Positions 57,608 through 64,000 of a stretch of DNA of 64,000 bases are shown here, in pieces. The stretch is taken from the NCBI GenBank assembly GCA_003211135.1, contig QCTN01000001.1:101875-165874 (forward strand). The letters are read 5' to 3'. The stretch comes from Prochlorococcus sp. AG-673-L20. Lineage in GTDB: Bacteria; Cyanobacteriota; Cyanobacteriia; PCC-6307; Cyanobiaceae. Numbering within the stretch: the stretch's first letter is position 1; each line of letters begins with the position of its first letter. A model generated the notes under the pieces. That model was not told the DNA's origin. It saw only the letters and a list, made by a program, of their open reading frames with translations, and did no database searches. The position numbers and the translations under genes are program-made.

Positions 57608-58226
57608 GTTATATAAACTTTTATTCTTATTACCATTAATAATTATTGGATGTAAAAATAAAGAAATTGAAGATATATATTTAAGTCAAAGTATTAATAC
57701 TTTGAATATGAATATATTCACTAAGGAAGGTAAAAAATTGCTTTCAATTAAAAGCCCATATTCAAACTACGACAAAGAGAGTAATATTTTTAATCTTAAA
57801 GAAACCACGATAAATTTATTCAATGAAAATAAACTTGAGTATACAATAATTTCAGATACTTCAAAATTATCTAACAATAATAAATTAATCGAATTAAATG
57901 GTAATGTATTAGTTAAAACAATTAATCAACAAGATAATAGATTAACAGCCAATAGTTTTATTTGGGATATTCAAAATTCTGAGTATTTATTAATGGGAAA
58001 TGTAAAATTAGAAAATAATTTAGTTACATTAAGATCAAATAAAGCTATTTTAAAAAACAATACTAATATAATTGAATTTTTTAATCCTGTAGAATATAAA
58101 TACAATGACAATATTAAAGATAGTGGATATGAAATTAATTCCGAAAATGCCTATTATAATTTTGATACTAAATCAGTAAATTTTATATCAAAAAAAGAGA
58201 GAGTACGTTCTAAAATATATTTTTAA
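57600..58226 (+). CDS. lptC: LptC-like LPS export lipoprotein
   Basis: 208 residues. The N-terminus is a lipoprotein signal (hydrophobic core then L-I-I-I-G-C, Cys at about 18). The rest is rich in Asn and beta-strand-like repeats, matching LptC (DUF1239/YrbK) proteins that pass lipopolysaccharide across the periplasm. It depends on lspA for processing, seen earlier in the window. Ends overlap those of the convergent CCB2-like gene by 4 bp. Confidence 0.8.
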   Translation: MNKLYKLLFLLPLIIIGCKNKEIEDIYLSQSINTLNMNIFTKEGKKLLSIKSPYSNYDKESNIFNLKETTINLFNENKLEYTIISDTSKLSNNNKLIELNGNVLVKTINQQDNRLTANSFIWDIQNSEYLLMGNVKLENNLVTLRSNKAILKNNTNIIEFFNPVEYKYNDNIKDSGYEINSENAYYNFDTKSVNFISKKERVRSKIYF

Positions 58227-58849
58227 AAACTATTTCTTATAAATAAATTATTTAATTTTTTGGACCAATTATTAATCCATTTTTCATCTGATTTGGTAAA
58301 ACATTTATAACTCCATCCTCCAATTAAAATAAAAGACTTACTATTTATTGGAATTATTAAAATTGAAGGCACATTTGGACAAAAACTTAAAAATTCATCT
58401 CTTCCCGGATAAAATTTTGTGTTTGCTAAAGAAATTAATTTCATATCTTTTAATGATTTCAAACATGTTTCCCCAGGCTTAAAAGCATCATTCGTAGTGA
58501 TGCCTCTTCTTAAAAGATTTTTACCATCATTATGAATAAGTACACTAGCCGCAGCTGTTGAGGTTAATATTGCCTCTGACCCCCATGCTAATTCATCTAA
58601 AATATCCTTAGGTATATCAGGCTCAAATATAAATTTATTTTCTCCCTTTAATTCAACATTATCTCCTATATTTGGATTAAATTGTTTAAATAAAAAACCT
58701 ATTAAGACAATAATTACAGATGATATAGCGGATAATACTTGTGCTCTTTCTAATGGTGGAGTAATTGAATCTATTGAAAAAAAATTACCTAATTGAAAGA
58801 TAAATAATATAGAACCAATAATGATTAAGGTTTTACCATTGAAATTCAT
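58223..58849 (-). CDS. CCB2/CCB4-like cytochrome b6f cofactor assembly protein (DUF2930)
   Basis: 208 residues. Two N-terminal membrane helices (about 7-22 and 38-55) precede a soluble part with D-E-L-A-W-G-S-E-A-I-L-T-S-T-A-A-A-S-V, the family signature. Plastid CCB2/CCB4 attach the covalent heme c-i of cytochrome b6 (complex C, subunit B), so the cyanobacterial protein should act at the thylakoid membrane. Convergent with lptC; divergent from the gene at 58960. Confidence 0.82.
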   Translation of the reverse strand: MNFNGKTLIIIGSILFIFQLGNFFSIDSITPPLERAQVLSAISSVIIVLIGFLFKQFNPNIGDNVELKGENKFIFEPDIPKDILDELAWGSEAILTSTAAASVLIHNDGKNLLRRGITTNDAFKPGETCLKSLKDMKLISLANTKFYPGRDEFLSFCPNVPSILIIPINSKSFILIGGWSYKCFTKSDEKWINNWSKKLNNLFIRNSF

Positions 58850-58959
58850 ATAAATATAACTTAGTAAATTTAAAAATAATTTTTAATAATTATATTTGAT
58901 TTTTATATCAAAGAAACTCAGACTTATAGTTTATTATAATATAATTGACCTAAAACAAA

Positions 58960-59274
58960 ATGAAAAATTCTATTTATAAATCCTTTTTCTCTCTTGTAAT
59001 GATAGGTTTTCTCTTCATTGCACTACCAATAAGTACTTATGCAGAAAGTTTTAAAAACATTGGTGATCTATTTCTAGTTGGTCAGCAAAAAACAATAATT
59101 AATTACGAAAAAAGTCAGCCTTCATCAATTGATAACCCAGTAGTGGATCCAAATTTCAATGCCATGAGGAATGAAGATGCAGAGAGTTCCTCAACATCTA
59201 CTTATATTGTTATTGGTTTATTAGTAGCGGCTACAATAATTCCCCTTGCAACATGGTGGTATTTTTCTAAATAA
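58960..59274 (+). CDS. Exported or membrane-bound protein with C-terminal helix
   Basis: 104 residues. A signal peptide (hydrophobic core about 9-24, probable cleavage after S-T-Y-A) is followed by a polar stretch rich in Asn and Ser and one C-terminal membrane helix (about 83-101) ending W-W-Y-F-S-K. This predicts a type I protein with most of the chain outside or in the thylakoid lumen. TATAAT at 58935-58940 may be its -10 box, giving a leader of about a dozen bases. No family recognised. The cobU start follows 9 bp later. Confidence 0.75.
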   Translation: MKNSIYKSFFSLVMIGFLFIALPISTYAESFKNIGDLFLVGQQKTIINYEKSQPSSIDNPVVDPNFNAMRNEDAESSSTSTYIVIGLLVAATIIPLATWWYFSK

Positions 59275-59283
59275 CATTTATTT

Positions 59284-59832
59284 ATGGATTCCAAGGATAA
59301 TAATTCTTCTAATATCATATTTATAACCGGTGGGACAAAGAGTGGAAAGAGTGAATTTGCAGAATATTTAGGAAGAAAAAATAAAAAATTAACTTATATA
59401 GCACTCTCAGATTCAAGGCCAGAGGATACTAATTGGCAAAAAAAAATCATTCAACATCGTAAAAGAAGGCCTAAAGAGTGGGAATTAATTGAGACAAATA
59501 ATCTAATTAATACATTAAAAAAAGAAAACGGTCCTATACTTATTGATTCGATTGGCGGTTTTATCATGGAGAGCATCAATAAAAATGATGAAGAATGGAA
59601 AATAATGATTGATTCACTTTTAGATCTTTTAGTATTGAGAGTACAAACAACATTAATTGTTGGAGAGCAAGTAGGTTGGAGTTTAGTCTCGGAATATGAA
59701 ATTGGCAATAAATATATTGAGAGGCTTGGAGATCTTCAAAAGAGAATTACGAAGATTTCTCTAGAGAATTGGCTTACATTGAATGGCAGAGCAATAAAAC
59801 TAGATAATATAAGTATTGAAATACCCGCATAG
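59284..59832 (+). CDS. cobU: Adenosylcobinamide kinase / guanylyltransferase
   Basis: 182 residues. P-loop G-G-T-K-S-G-K-S-E-F-A-E (about 13-24) at the N-terminus, R-R-P-K-E-W-E-L-I-E (about 57-66) as the CobU/CobP substrate block, and E-Q-V-G-W-S-L-V-S. It activates the lower face of B12 precursors by adding GMP to cobinamide phosphate. Together with cobN it indicates that the organism makes its own corrinoid cofactor. The trmL gene begins 3 bp downstream. Confidence 0.92.
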   Translation: MDSKDNNSSNIIFITGGTKSGKSEFAEYLGRKNKKLTYIALSDSRPEDTNWQKKIIQHRKRRPKEWELIETNNLINTLKKENGPILIDSIGGFIMESINKNDEEWKIMIDSLLDLLVLRVQTTLIVGEQVGWSLVSEYEIGNKYIERLGDLQKRITKISLENWLTLNGRAIKLDNISIEIPA

Positions 59833-59835
59833 AAA

Positions 59836-60339
59836 TTGGAAATTTCACTTTTTGAACCAAGGATTCCTCAAAATACAGGAAGTATCGCGAGGACTTGTGC
59901 TGCTTTTGATATCACATTAAATTTAATTGAGCCTTTAGGTTTTAAATTAGAGGATAAATATTTAAAAAGAGCTGGTTTAGATTATTGGCCTTTAGTGAAA
60001 TTAAAAAATTATCCTAACTTTAATAATTTCAAAGATTCAAAAATGAATAAAAGAATAATTGCCTTTAGCAAAAAAAATGGGGTTTATTTGAAAGACTTTA
60101 GATTTCACGAAGACGATATATTATTGTTTGGTAGAGAGGATACTGGGTTACCTAACAAAATTGTAAGTGCTAGTGATTCATTAATATCGATATTTATGCC
60201 CAACGTAGCATTATCTAATAATGATCCAAAAGGTGTAAGGAGTCTGAATTTATCAGTAGCCTGTGGCATTGCTATATATGAGGCTTATAAACAAATAAAT
60301 TTTAAGAATGGTAATAAGACAAGTCATGATTTAAAATAA
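59836..60339 (+). CDS. trmL: tRNA (cytidine/uridine-34-2'-O)-methyltransferase TrmL
   Basis: 167 residues, a minimal SPOUT methyltransferase, from a TTG start close to the cobU stop. P-R-I-P-Q-N-T-G-S-I-A-R-T-C-A, L-I-E-P-L-G-F, F-G-R-E-D-T-G-L-P, and the trefoil-knot block V-R-S-L-N-L-S-V-A match TrmL (CspR/YibK). It methylates the wobble base of tRNA-Leu isoacceptors. tRNA-Met follows 6 bp after the stop, so the two may share a transcript. Confidence 0.92.
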   Translation: MEISLFEPRIPQNTGSIARTCAAFDITLNLIEPLGFKLEDKYLKRAGLDYWPLVKLKNYPNFNNFKDSKMNKRIIAFSKKNGVYLKDFRFHEDDILLFGREDTGLPNKIVSASDSLISIFMPNVALSNNDPKGVRSLNLSVACGIAIYEAYKQINFKNGNKTSHDLK

Positions 60340-60345
60340 AAAGAT

Positions 60346-60419
<74 letters not shown>

Positions 60420-60428
60420 TTTTTATAA

Positions 60429-60439
60429 AGTGTGACACT
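60429..60439. repeat. Palindrome AGTGTGACACT
   Basis: Perfect 5-bp arms AGTGT and ACACT with a single central base, ten bases past the tRNA-Met end and just beyond the stop of the RHH gene. It matches two similar sites in that gene's upstream region. Confidence 0.6.
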
Positions 60440-60440
60440 A

Positions 60441-60806
60441 TTACTTATTCTTTCTTTTATTTCTGTTCATTATATTTTTAAAAAATTTAAATTCAATAAA
60501 GTCGTTAATCATTTGAACCTCATCTTTTATAGAACCATCCTCTAAATTAATATTTTCTTCGTAAATAGGCATTCCTCTATTAGATGTTTTATTAGTAATT
60601 AATAATGATTTGATTTTATTACTAGTAAAATCAAATGATAGCTTTTTAATAGAGGTATTTAATACACCTCTAGAGCAAAGTGCTTCCTCAACTAAAATCC
60701 CAGTTACTTTTGATTGACTTAATTTATTATGAATGCAAATTTCATCTATTATATTTTGAACTTCCGATCTTGGTAAAAAACCAATTCTTCTTCTTTGTGT
60801 GGGCAT
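60441..60806 (-). CDS. Ribbon-helix-helix-like putative DNA-binding protein
   Basis: 121 residues. Residues about 5-46 (R-R-R-I-G-F-L-P-R-S-E-V then helices I-I-D-E-I-C-I-H-N-K-L-S and K-V-T-G-I-L-V-E-E-A-L) follow the RHH pattern: one basic strand and two helices. The rest is mixed, with a basic C-terminal tail. No named family is recognised. Two AGTGTGACACT-like sites lie 12-44 bp upstream of its ATG and one lies just past its stop, which suggests autoregulation. Located right after tRNA-Met and at the edge of a region of very small genes. Confidence 0.68.
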   Translation of the reverse strand: MPTQRRRIGFLPRSEVQNIIDEICIHNKLSQSKVTGILVEEALCSRGVLNTSIKKLSFDFTSNKIKSLLITNKTSNRGMPIYEENINLEDGSIKDEVQMINDFIEFKFFKNIMNRNKRKNK

Positions 60807-60817
60807 AAAAAAGATTT

Positions 60818-60850
60818 ATTGTGACACTTGCATATTATTAGTGTTGCACT
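60818..60850. promoter_or_regulatory. Candidate operator pair upstream of the RHH gene
   Basis: ATTGTGACACT at 60818-60828 (10 of 11 identical to AGTGTGACACT) and AGTGTTGCACT at 60840-60850 (9 of 11). They are spaced 22 bp centre to centre, about two helical turns, in the divergent region between the RHH gene and the small ORF at 60879. That spacing would put bound dimers on one face of the DNA. Confidence 0.5.
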
Positions 60851-60878
60851 ATATTAAATTCAAGTCAACTTAAATTAA

Positions 60879-61004
60879 ATGAAAATATTAATAATTCTAC
60901 TTGGTTTTATTCTTTGGTATTTTGCTTATGAAGCGAAACCAATTATTAATGATGAAGCAACATTTTTATGGGAAGAAGAGAACTATGTTAAAAGGACAAA
61001 GTAA
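60879..61004 (+). CDS. Small membrane peptide
   Basis: 41 residues. A hydrophobic N-terminal helix (about 2-17) is followed by a charged tail with E-A-K-P and W-E-E-E-N-Y. It is divergent from the RHH gene and shares its operator-like region. Codon use matches the surroundings. Function unknown; possibly a chance ORF, but the clear helix and ATG favour expression. Confidence 0.45.
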   Translation: MKILIILLGFILWYFAYEAKPIINDEATFLWEEENYVKRTK

Positions 61005-61247
61005 TTAAATATTCTGAAAGAGAGTTTTTAAACATATTACTTACACATATATAGAAATTATATTAACTACGATTTGTGTTTGAAATATTAATTCGAAATC
61101 AACTATCTTTGATATTTTTTGTGAATAGACCCAGTTAAATAAAAATTACACAACTTATGGAAAATATTTATATAAAGTAAACTATCAATGGTTTTAATAA
61201 AATTATCTAAATTATTCAGTTATAATGTTAATAATTAAAAAAATTAC

Positions 61248-61412
61248 ATGAATCTAAAGGAGAGAGGCATAACGGTAGGAGATTTATTGCTAATTTTAAT
61301 TTTTGTAATTTCAACAGTTTTTATTATTAATAAATTCAAAGACAATGAAAAACAAACTTACTTTGAAATTGCTCCTATTGAAATCTTGACTGCTAAAAAT
61401 TCTAATTATTGA
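61248..61412 (+). CDS. Small membrane protein
   Basis: 54 residues. N-terminus M-N-L-K-E-R-G-I-T-V-G-D is followed by one membrane helix (about 13-28) and a polar tail with acidic and Asn residues. The N-terminal sequence looks like a conserved picocyanobacterial small protein, recognised from style only. The 243 bp before it are AT-rich with nothing I can support. Its last 7 bp overlap the convergent small gene at 61406. Confidence 0.55.
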   Translation: MNLKERGITVGDLLLILIFVISTVFIINKFKDNEKQTYFEIAPIEILTAKNSNY

Positions 61413-61564
61413 GAAAAAGGAAAATCAATTTCTCTACCGTTACAGAAACGTTCTAGCATAATTTCAACACTAGCCTCACTAACCTTGCAAAGATCTACTC
61501 CTTTCAAAGGTTCAAAAGATTTATTCACTGATAATTTATTTTGATTATTTTCTAAGTTCATCAT
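61406..61564 (-). CDS. Small soluble hypothetical protein
   Basis: 52 residues from ATG-ATG. Asn-rich start, then K-G-V-D-L-C-K-V-S-E-A-S-V-E-I-M-L-E-R-F-C with two Cys, ending I-D-F-P-F-S-Q. No membrane segment. It faces the small gene at 61248 and shares its 3' end. No family recognised. The mix of conserved-looking residue types and an ATG-ATG start gives moderate support. Confidence 0.5.
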   Translation of the reverse strand: MMNLENNQNKLSVNKSFEPLKGVDLCKVSEASVEIMLERFCNGREIDFPFSQ

Positions 61565-61628
61565 TAAATTTAATACCTTTTAAATAATATTTATGTTGAC
61601 AAGAAATTATTTTATTCTTTATATTATT

Positions 61629-61796
61629 TTAATATTTAGATTTAAAAGTTTCCCACTTCATATTTTCTTCTAATTCATAAATACTATTAGAAATTGATGC
61701 CAGGTTTACTAATTGAAGAATTTGGTGTTTATTTAATCTATCAGTAGCAATGAGCCTGTTAATCATTTCAAGAACAGAATCATCATTAACATTCAT
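61629..61796 (-). CDS. Small helical hypothetical protein
   Basis: 55 residues, largely alpha-helical: acidic start M-N-V-N-D-D-S-V, amphipathic middle I-N-R-L-I-A-T-D-R-L-N-K-H-Q-I-L-Q-L-V, and a Lys-rich end. No Cys and no membrane segment. Same strand as the small gene at 61406 and 64 bp upstream of it. No family recognised. Confidence 0.48.
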   Translation of the reverse strand: MNVNDDSVLEMINRLIATDRLNKHQILQLVNLASISNSIYELEENMKWETFKSKY

Positions 61797-62028
61797 ATTA
61801 AAGGACCTATCTAAATTAAATTATTGATACTTAATTTTAGTCGTATATTAATGGGAATGAACGTTTAAAATTAAATTTTCAATAATTTTATTAATTAAAT
61901 GATTAATAATAAATCTATTACTAAATTTATAAATAACACTATTAAAGTCCATCAGTTAATATTAAAATATTAAAAAAAGGAAAAAACACACTATGAGTAT
62001 AATTCGTTTAAACTATTCGTAAAAATTA

Positions 62029-62199
62029 ATGAATAAAAAATCTAACTCTGAATTCATAAGTAAAGATGAAGCTAACGAAATGATTGAGAATGCTTTACGA
62101 AGGCACAATAGAAGATCAACAATAATATCTAGTGTATTGGGTTGGATTTTAATAGGAGGTTATTCATTCGGACTATTTCAAGCAGTTCATAACGTTTAA
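62029..62199 (+). CDS. Small membrane protein with C-terminal helix
   Basis: 56 residues. A charged N-terminal half with D-E-A-N-E-M-I-E-N-A-L-R-R-H-N-R-R precedes a single membrane helix (about 31-50). The basic cluster before the helix predicts an inside N-terminus. A ten-codon ORF with a better AAAGGA-type ribosome-binding site (61993-62022) ends 6 bp upstream and may affect its translation. Function unknown. Confidence 0.52.
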   Translation: MNKKSNSEFISKDEANEMIENALRRHNRRSTIISSVLGWILIGGYSFGLFQAVHNV

Positions 62200-62261
62200 G
62201 TGTTACTAAGAAGTTGAATTGTCATATTCAATGTTAAATTTATATAAGTTATATAGTTTTT

Positions 62262-62480
62262 ATGAGAGAGTATATTAATGCAAACTTAAATGTAATTCAA
62301 ACGCATATAAGAAAAAGAATAAAAAAACTTTCAAAATTAAATAGTAGTTCCATTAGTGAAGAGTTCAAGGAATGGAATGACCCCCTATTTAATAAAGAAT
62401 TAATTTGGACATTACCTGACTTAACAAGAATAGAGAGATATAAAAATTTTTGTAGATCAATTAGAAAAGAGATTAAATAA
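62262..62480 (+). CDS. Small basic hypothetical protein
   Basis: 72 residues, basic and helical: I-R-K-R-I-K-K-L-S-K-L in the first half, then W-N-D-P-L-F-N-K-E-L-I-W and a C-terminal R-I-E-R-Y-K-N-F-C-R-S-I-R-K-E. No membrane segment. It may contact nucleic acid given its charge, but this is a guess. It ends 5 bp before the stop of the convergent gene at 62486. Confidence 0.55.
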   Translation: MREYINANLNVIQTHIRKRIKKLSKLNSSSISEEFKEWNDPLFNKELIWTLPDLTRIERYKNFCRSIRKEIK

Positions 62481-62485
62481 ATAAA

Positions 62486-62644
62486 TCAGTCTCCTAAATG
62501 AATATTATTTATTTTTAAATAAAAGTAACCAGCAAAACCGACAATATTTAATATCAAGACAAATAACCAGGCGTTAATTGATTGATCAGGGTCAAATTTT
62601 TTAATTTTTAGTTTTGCTTTTAGCCTTTCTATGTAATTAGTCAT
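62486..62644 (-). CDS. Small membrane protein
   Basis: 52 residues. Basic N-terminal helix (R-L-K-A-K-L-K-I-K-K), the segment F-D-P-D-Q-S-I-N-A-W, then one membrane helix (about 25-42). The basic-then-hydrophobic layout predicts N-in topology. Function unknown. Confidence 0.52.
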   Translation of the reverse strand: MTNYIERLKAKLKIKKFDPDQSINAWLFVLILNIVGFAGYFYLKINNIHLGD

Positions 62645-62914
62645 ACTTGTTAAAATTTTAAAAAATTTTTGTAAAAAAGTTTTAAATAGGTAATTTAGAT
62701 TTATTGATATTTATAAAGAGATAAACGCAATTATTGATTATTTTTCTTATCACTATCTCTATTAATTGGATATTTAATCAATTCTATTTTAAGATTTTTT
62801 ATTAATTTAGAATAATTCATTATTGTAAATTTCCTTGTTAAAGAATGATGCCATCTCATAAATTCATATTAAAGAATTACTTGCTATATTATAAACGTTA
62901 AAATTATAATAGGG
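62645..62914. other. AT-rich spacer before the peroxiredoxin gene
   Basis: About 320 bases lie between the small gene at 62486 and tpx; the last part is the tpx leader. The only ORF seen is 29 codons on the minus strand (62731-62820), too short and plain to support. A TTGCTA (62881-62886) and TATAAT (62905-62910), 18 bp apart, make a plausible promoter for tpx. Confidence 0.5.
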
Positions 62915-62943
62915 TTAAGGCGTATAGAGGCCTTAATTTTTTT
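62915..62943 (+). promoter_or_regulatory. Leader hairpin with T-run upstream of the peroxiredoxin gene
   Basis: Arms TTAAGGC and GCCTTAA (7 bp, perfect) with an 8-base loop are followed at once by seven T. This has the form of an intrinsic terminator but sits 22 bp before the tpx ATG. If the TATAAT at 62905 is the -10 box, the hairpin forms the very 5' end of the mRNA. It could attenuate, stabilise the message, or end a separate short transcript. Confidence 0.55.
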
Positions 62944-62964
62944 CAAAAAAGGACTACAAATTTC

Positions 62965-63549
62965 ATGAGTTTAAGAGTTGGTCAAGAAGCACCAGATTTC
63001 ACTGCAACGGCAGTTTATGATCAAGAATTTAAAGACATTACCCTTTCAAGTTATAAAGGGAAATGGGTAGTGTTGTTTTTCTATCCATTGGACTTTACTT
63101 TTGTTTGCCCAACTGAAATTACCGCTTTCAGTGATGAATTTAATAAATTCTCAGACTTAAATACTGAAATCCTTGGAGTATCCGTAGATAGTAAGCATTG
63201 CCACTTAGCTTGGATACAAACACCAAGAAATGAAGGAGGTATCGGTGACATTAATTATCCTTTGGTATCTGATCTGAAAAGAGAAATTTGCCAAGCCTAT
63301 AACGTTCTTAATGATGATGGTGAAGCTGATAGAGGTTTATTTCTTATTAATCCAGAAGGCATTGTAATGCACACAACGGTTAATAAAGCACCTGTAGGAA
63401 GAAATGTTGATGAAACACTAAGAATCCTTCAGGGTTATCAGTATGTAGCAGCTAATCCTGATGAGGTATGCCCAGCGAACTGGACTCCAGGAGAGAAAAC
63501 AATGCTAGAAGATCCAAAAGGAAGTAAAGAATATTTCTCTGCCCTTTAA
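62965..63549 (+). CDS. 2-Cys peroxiredoxin (typical, AhpC/Tsa type)
   Basis: 194 residues. Peroxidatic Cys in [10 protein letters not shown] (about 46-55) and resolving Cys in [12 protein letters not shown] near residue 170, so a typical 2-Cys enzyme working as an obligate dimer or decamer. In cyanobacteria it detoxifies hydrogen peroxide with thioredoxin. GGA eleven bases before the ATG is a moderate ribosome-binding site. A strong hairpin follows the gene. Confidence 0.95.
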   Translation: MSLRVGQEAPDFTATAVYDQEFKDITLSSYKGKWVVLFFYPLDFTFVCPTEITAFSDEFNKFSDLNTEILGVSVDSKHCHLAWIQTPRNEGGIGDINYPLVSDLKREICQAYNVLNDDGEADRGLFLINPEGIVMHTTVNKAPVGRNVDETLRILQGYQYVAANPDEVCPANWTPGEKTMLEDPKGSKEYFSAL

Positions 63550-63566
63550 GTCTTAGAAATAATTTA

Positions 63567-63600
63567 TTCAATACTTTTTATTTATTTAAAAAGTATTGAA
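63567..63600. terminator. Bidirectional hairpin terminator
   Basis: Thirteen-base perfect arms TTCAATACTTTTT and AAAAAGTATTGAA around an 8-base loop, between the convergent peroxiredoxin and membrane-protein genes. The T-runs are inside the stem, so it can work in both directions. The stop codon of the minus-strand gene lies in the loop. It is the clearest intrinsic terminator in the window. Confidence 0.75.
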
Positions 63601-64000
63601 TAATATAAGAAAATTGATAAGTATATTATAACTATATTCAAAATTGCTGATAAATCATTTTCACTTAATTTTGGAACGTTCCAGTCACTTAAATTAGAGC
63701 TATATGAAATATATGACCATAAATAAAAGGATATTTCAAAGGCTAAAAGAAAGGCTATATTTATAATGTTTAAATTTCCGAATTTAAAAATATAAGATGG
63801 GACCCCATCGATGAATAAAGAATTAGTTATTTGTGAATACCAAGTAGCGATAGAAAATATAAAAAAATTTACTAAAATAATTTTTTTTAAAATAAATTTA
63901 GTTTTTTTAAATATTAAAAAGGTCGAAAAAACTAAAACAAATAATATTTGTTTATCTATATCAAATTTAACTAAATATTGATTATTAATATTAAAGAAAT
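63582..64000 (-). CDS. Conserved membrane protein, start beyond the window
   Basis: The minus-strand frame is open from the window edge to a TAA at 63582-63584, giving about 139 C-terminal residues. There is no in-frame ATG in this part, so the start lies outside. Several hydrophobic helices are separated by polar loops, with F-I-D-G-V-P-S-Y-I-F-K-F-G-N-L-N-I-I-N and S-F-Y-L-W-S-Y-I-S-Y. The composition fits a conserved cyanobacterial inner-membrane or thylakoid protein; I cannot name it. Its last codons run through the terminator stem. Confidence 0.75.
   Translation of the reverse strand, partial: FFNINNQYLVKFDIDKQILFVLVFSTFLIFKKTKFILKKIILVNFFIFSIATWYSQITNSLFIDGVPSYIFKFGNLNIINIAFLLAFEISFYLWSYISYSSNLSDWNVPKLSENDLSAILNIVIIYLSIFLYYSILFK

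Noticed and set aside
62731..62820. 29-codon minus-strand ORF
   Set aside because: Too short, Lys/Asn-rich and without pattern; AT-rich DNA gives such ORFs by chance.

Overview
The window is AT-rich (roughly 30% G+C by eye), gene-dense and very compact. It looks like a high-light-adapted Prochlorococcus, or a close marine picocyanobacterial relative. The evidence is psaK, a dnaK3/dnaJ3 pair, HemJ instead of HemG/HemY, a CCB2/CCB4-type cytochrome-assembly protein, cyanobacterial DUF2499/DUF3593/DUF3110/DUF1995 proteins, cobN plus metH, and many tiny proteins typical of these genomes. Assignments come from reading motifs; no database search was run.

Layout. 1-2.8 kb: 3' part of a class V aminotransferase, tadA, a PLP decarboxylase and a small membrane protein. 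2.7-8.3 kb (minus strand): pyk, MacB/FtsX-type permease, bioY, lspA and a membrane GTPase, nearly all touching or overlapping. 8.4-11.1 kb: MazG-like protein, then ilvA-scpB-yggT on the minus strand; scpB has no ATG, GTG or TTG anywhere in its frame. 11.2-19.4 kb: dxs, psaK, DUF3593/DUF2499, exported peroxiredoxin, rpmB, htpG, hisZ, IMPase and a ferredoxin. 19.4-23.6 kb: tRNA-Ser(GGA), dnaK3-dnaJ3, DUF3110 and cyclophilin. 23.6-35.9 kb: ribBA, argC, purN, pgi, leuS, dapF, cysteine desulfurase, DUF1995, dacB and coaD. 35.9-48.3 kb: flavin reductase-like protein, uvrC, hemJ, PHP protein, cobN, ilvE and metH. 48.4-51.8 kb: small conserved proteins, a ribbon-helix-helix/J-domain fusion, a cluster of AGTCTTATATAAGACT palindromes and a small exported protein. 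51.8-60.4 kb: pheT, rpmG-rpsR-RNB nuclease, metG-lptC, CCB2-like protein, cobU, trmL and tRNA-Met. 60.4-62.9 kb: a region of very small genes starting with a ribbon-helix-helix gene that has repeated AGTGTGACACT-like sites. 63-64 kb: 2-Cys peroxiredoxin with a 5' leader hairpin, then a membrane-protein gene cut by the window edge.

How the genes work together. Most are core biosynthesis: isoprenoids (dxs), riboflavin (ribBA), arginine, isoleucine/valine, histidine, lysine/peptidoglycan, purines, heme, and B12 made (cobN, cobU) and used (metH). Translation and protein folding are also well represented. Convergent genes often end within 0-3 bp of each other or overlap, leaving little room for terminators. 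The least explained parts are the two places where a ribbon-helix-helix gene sits beside clustered palindromes (about 50.0-51.8 kb and 60.4-60.9 kb) and the small-protein region near the right end.
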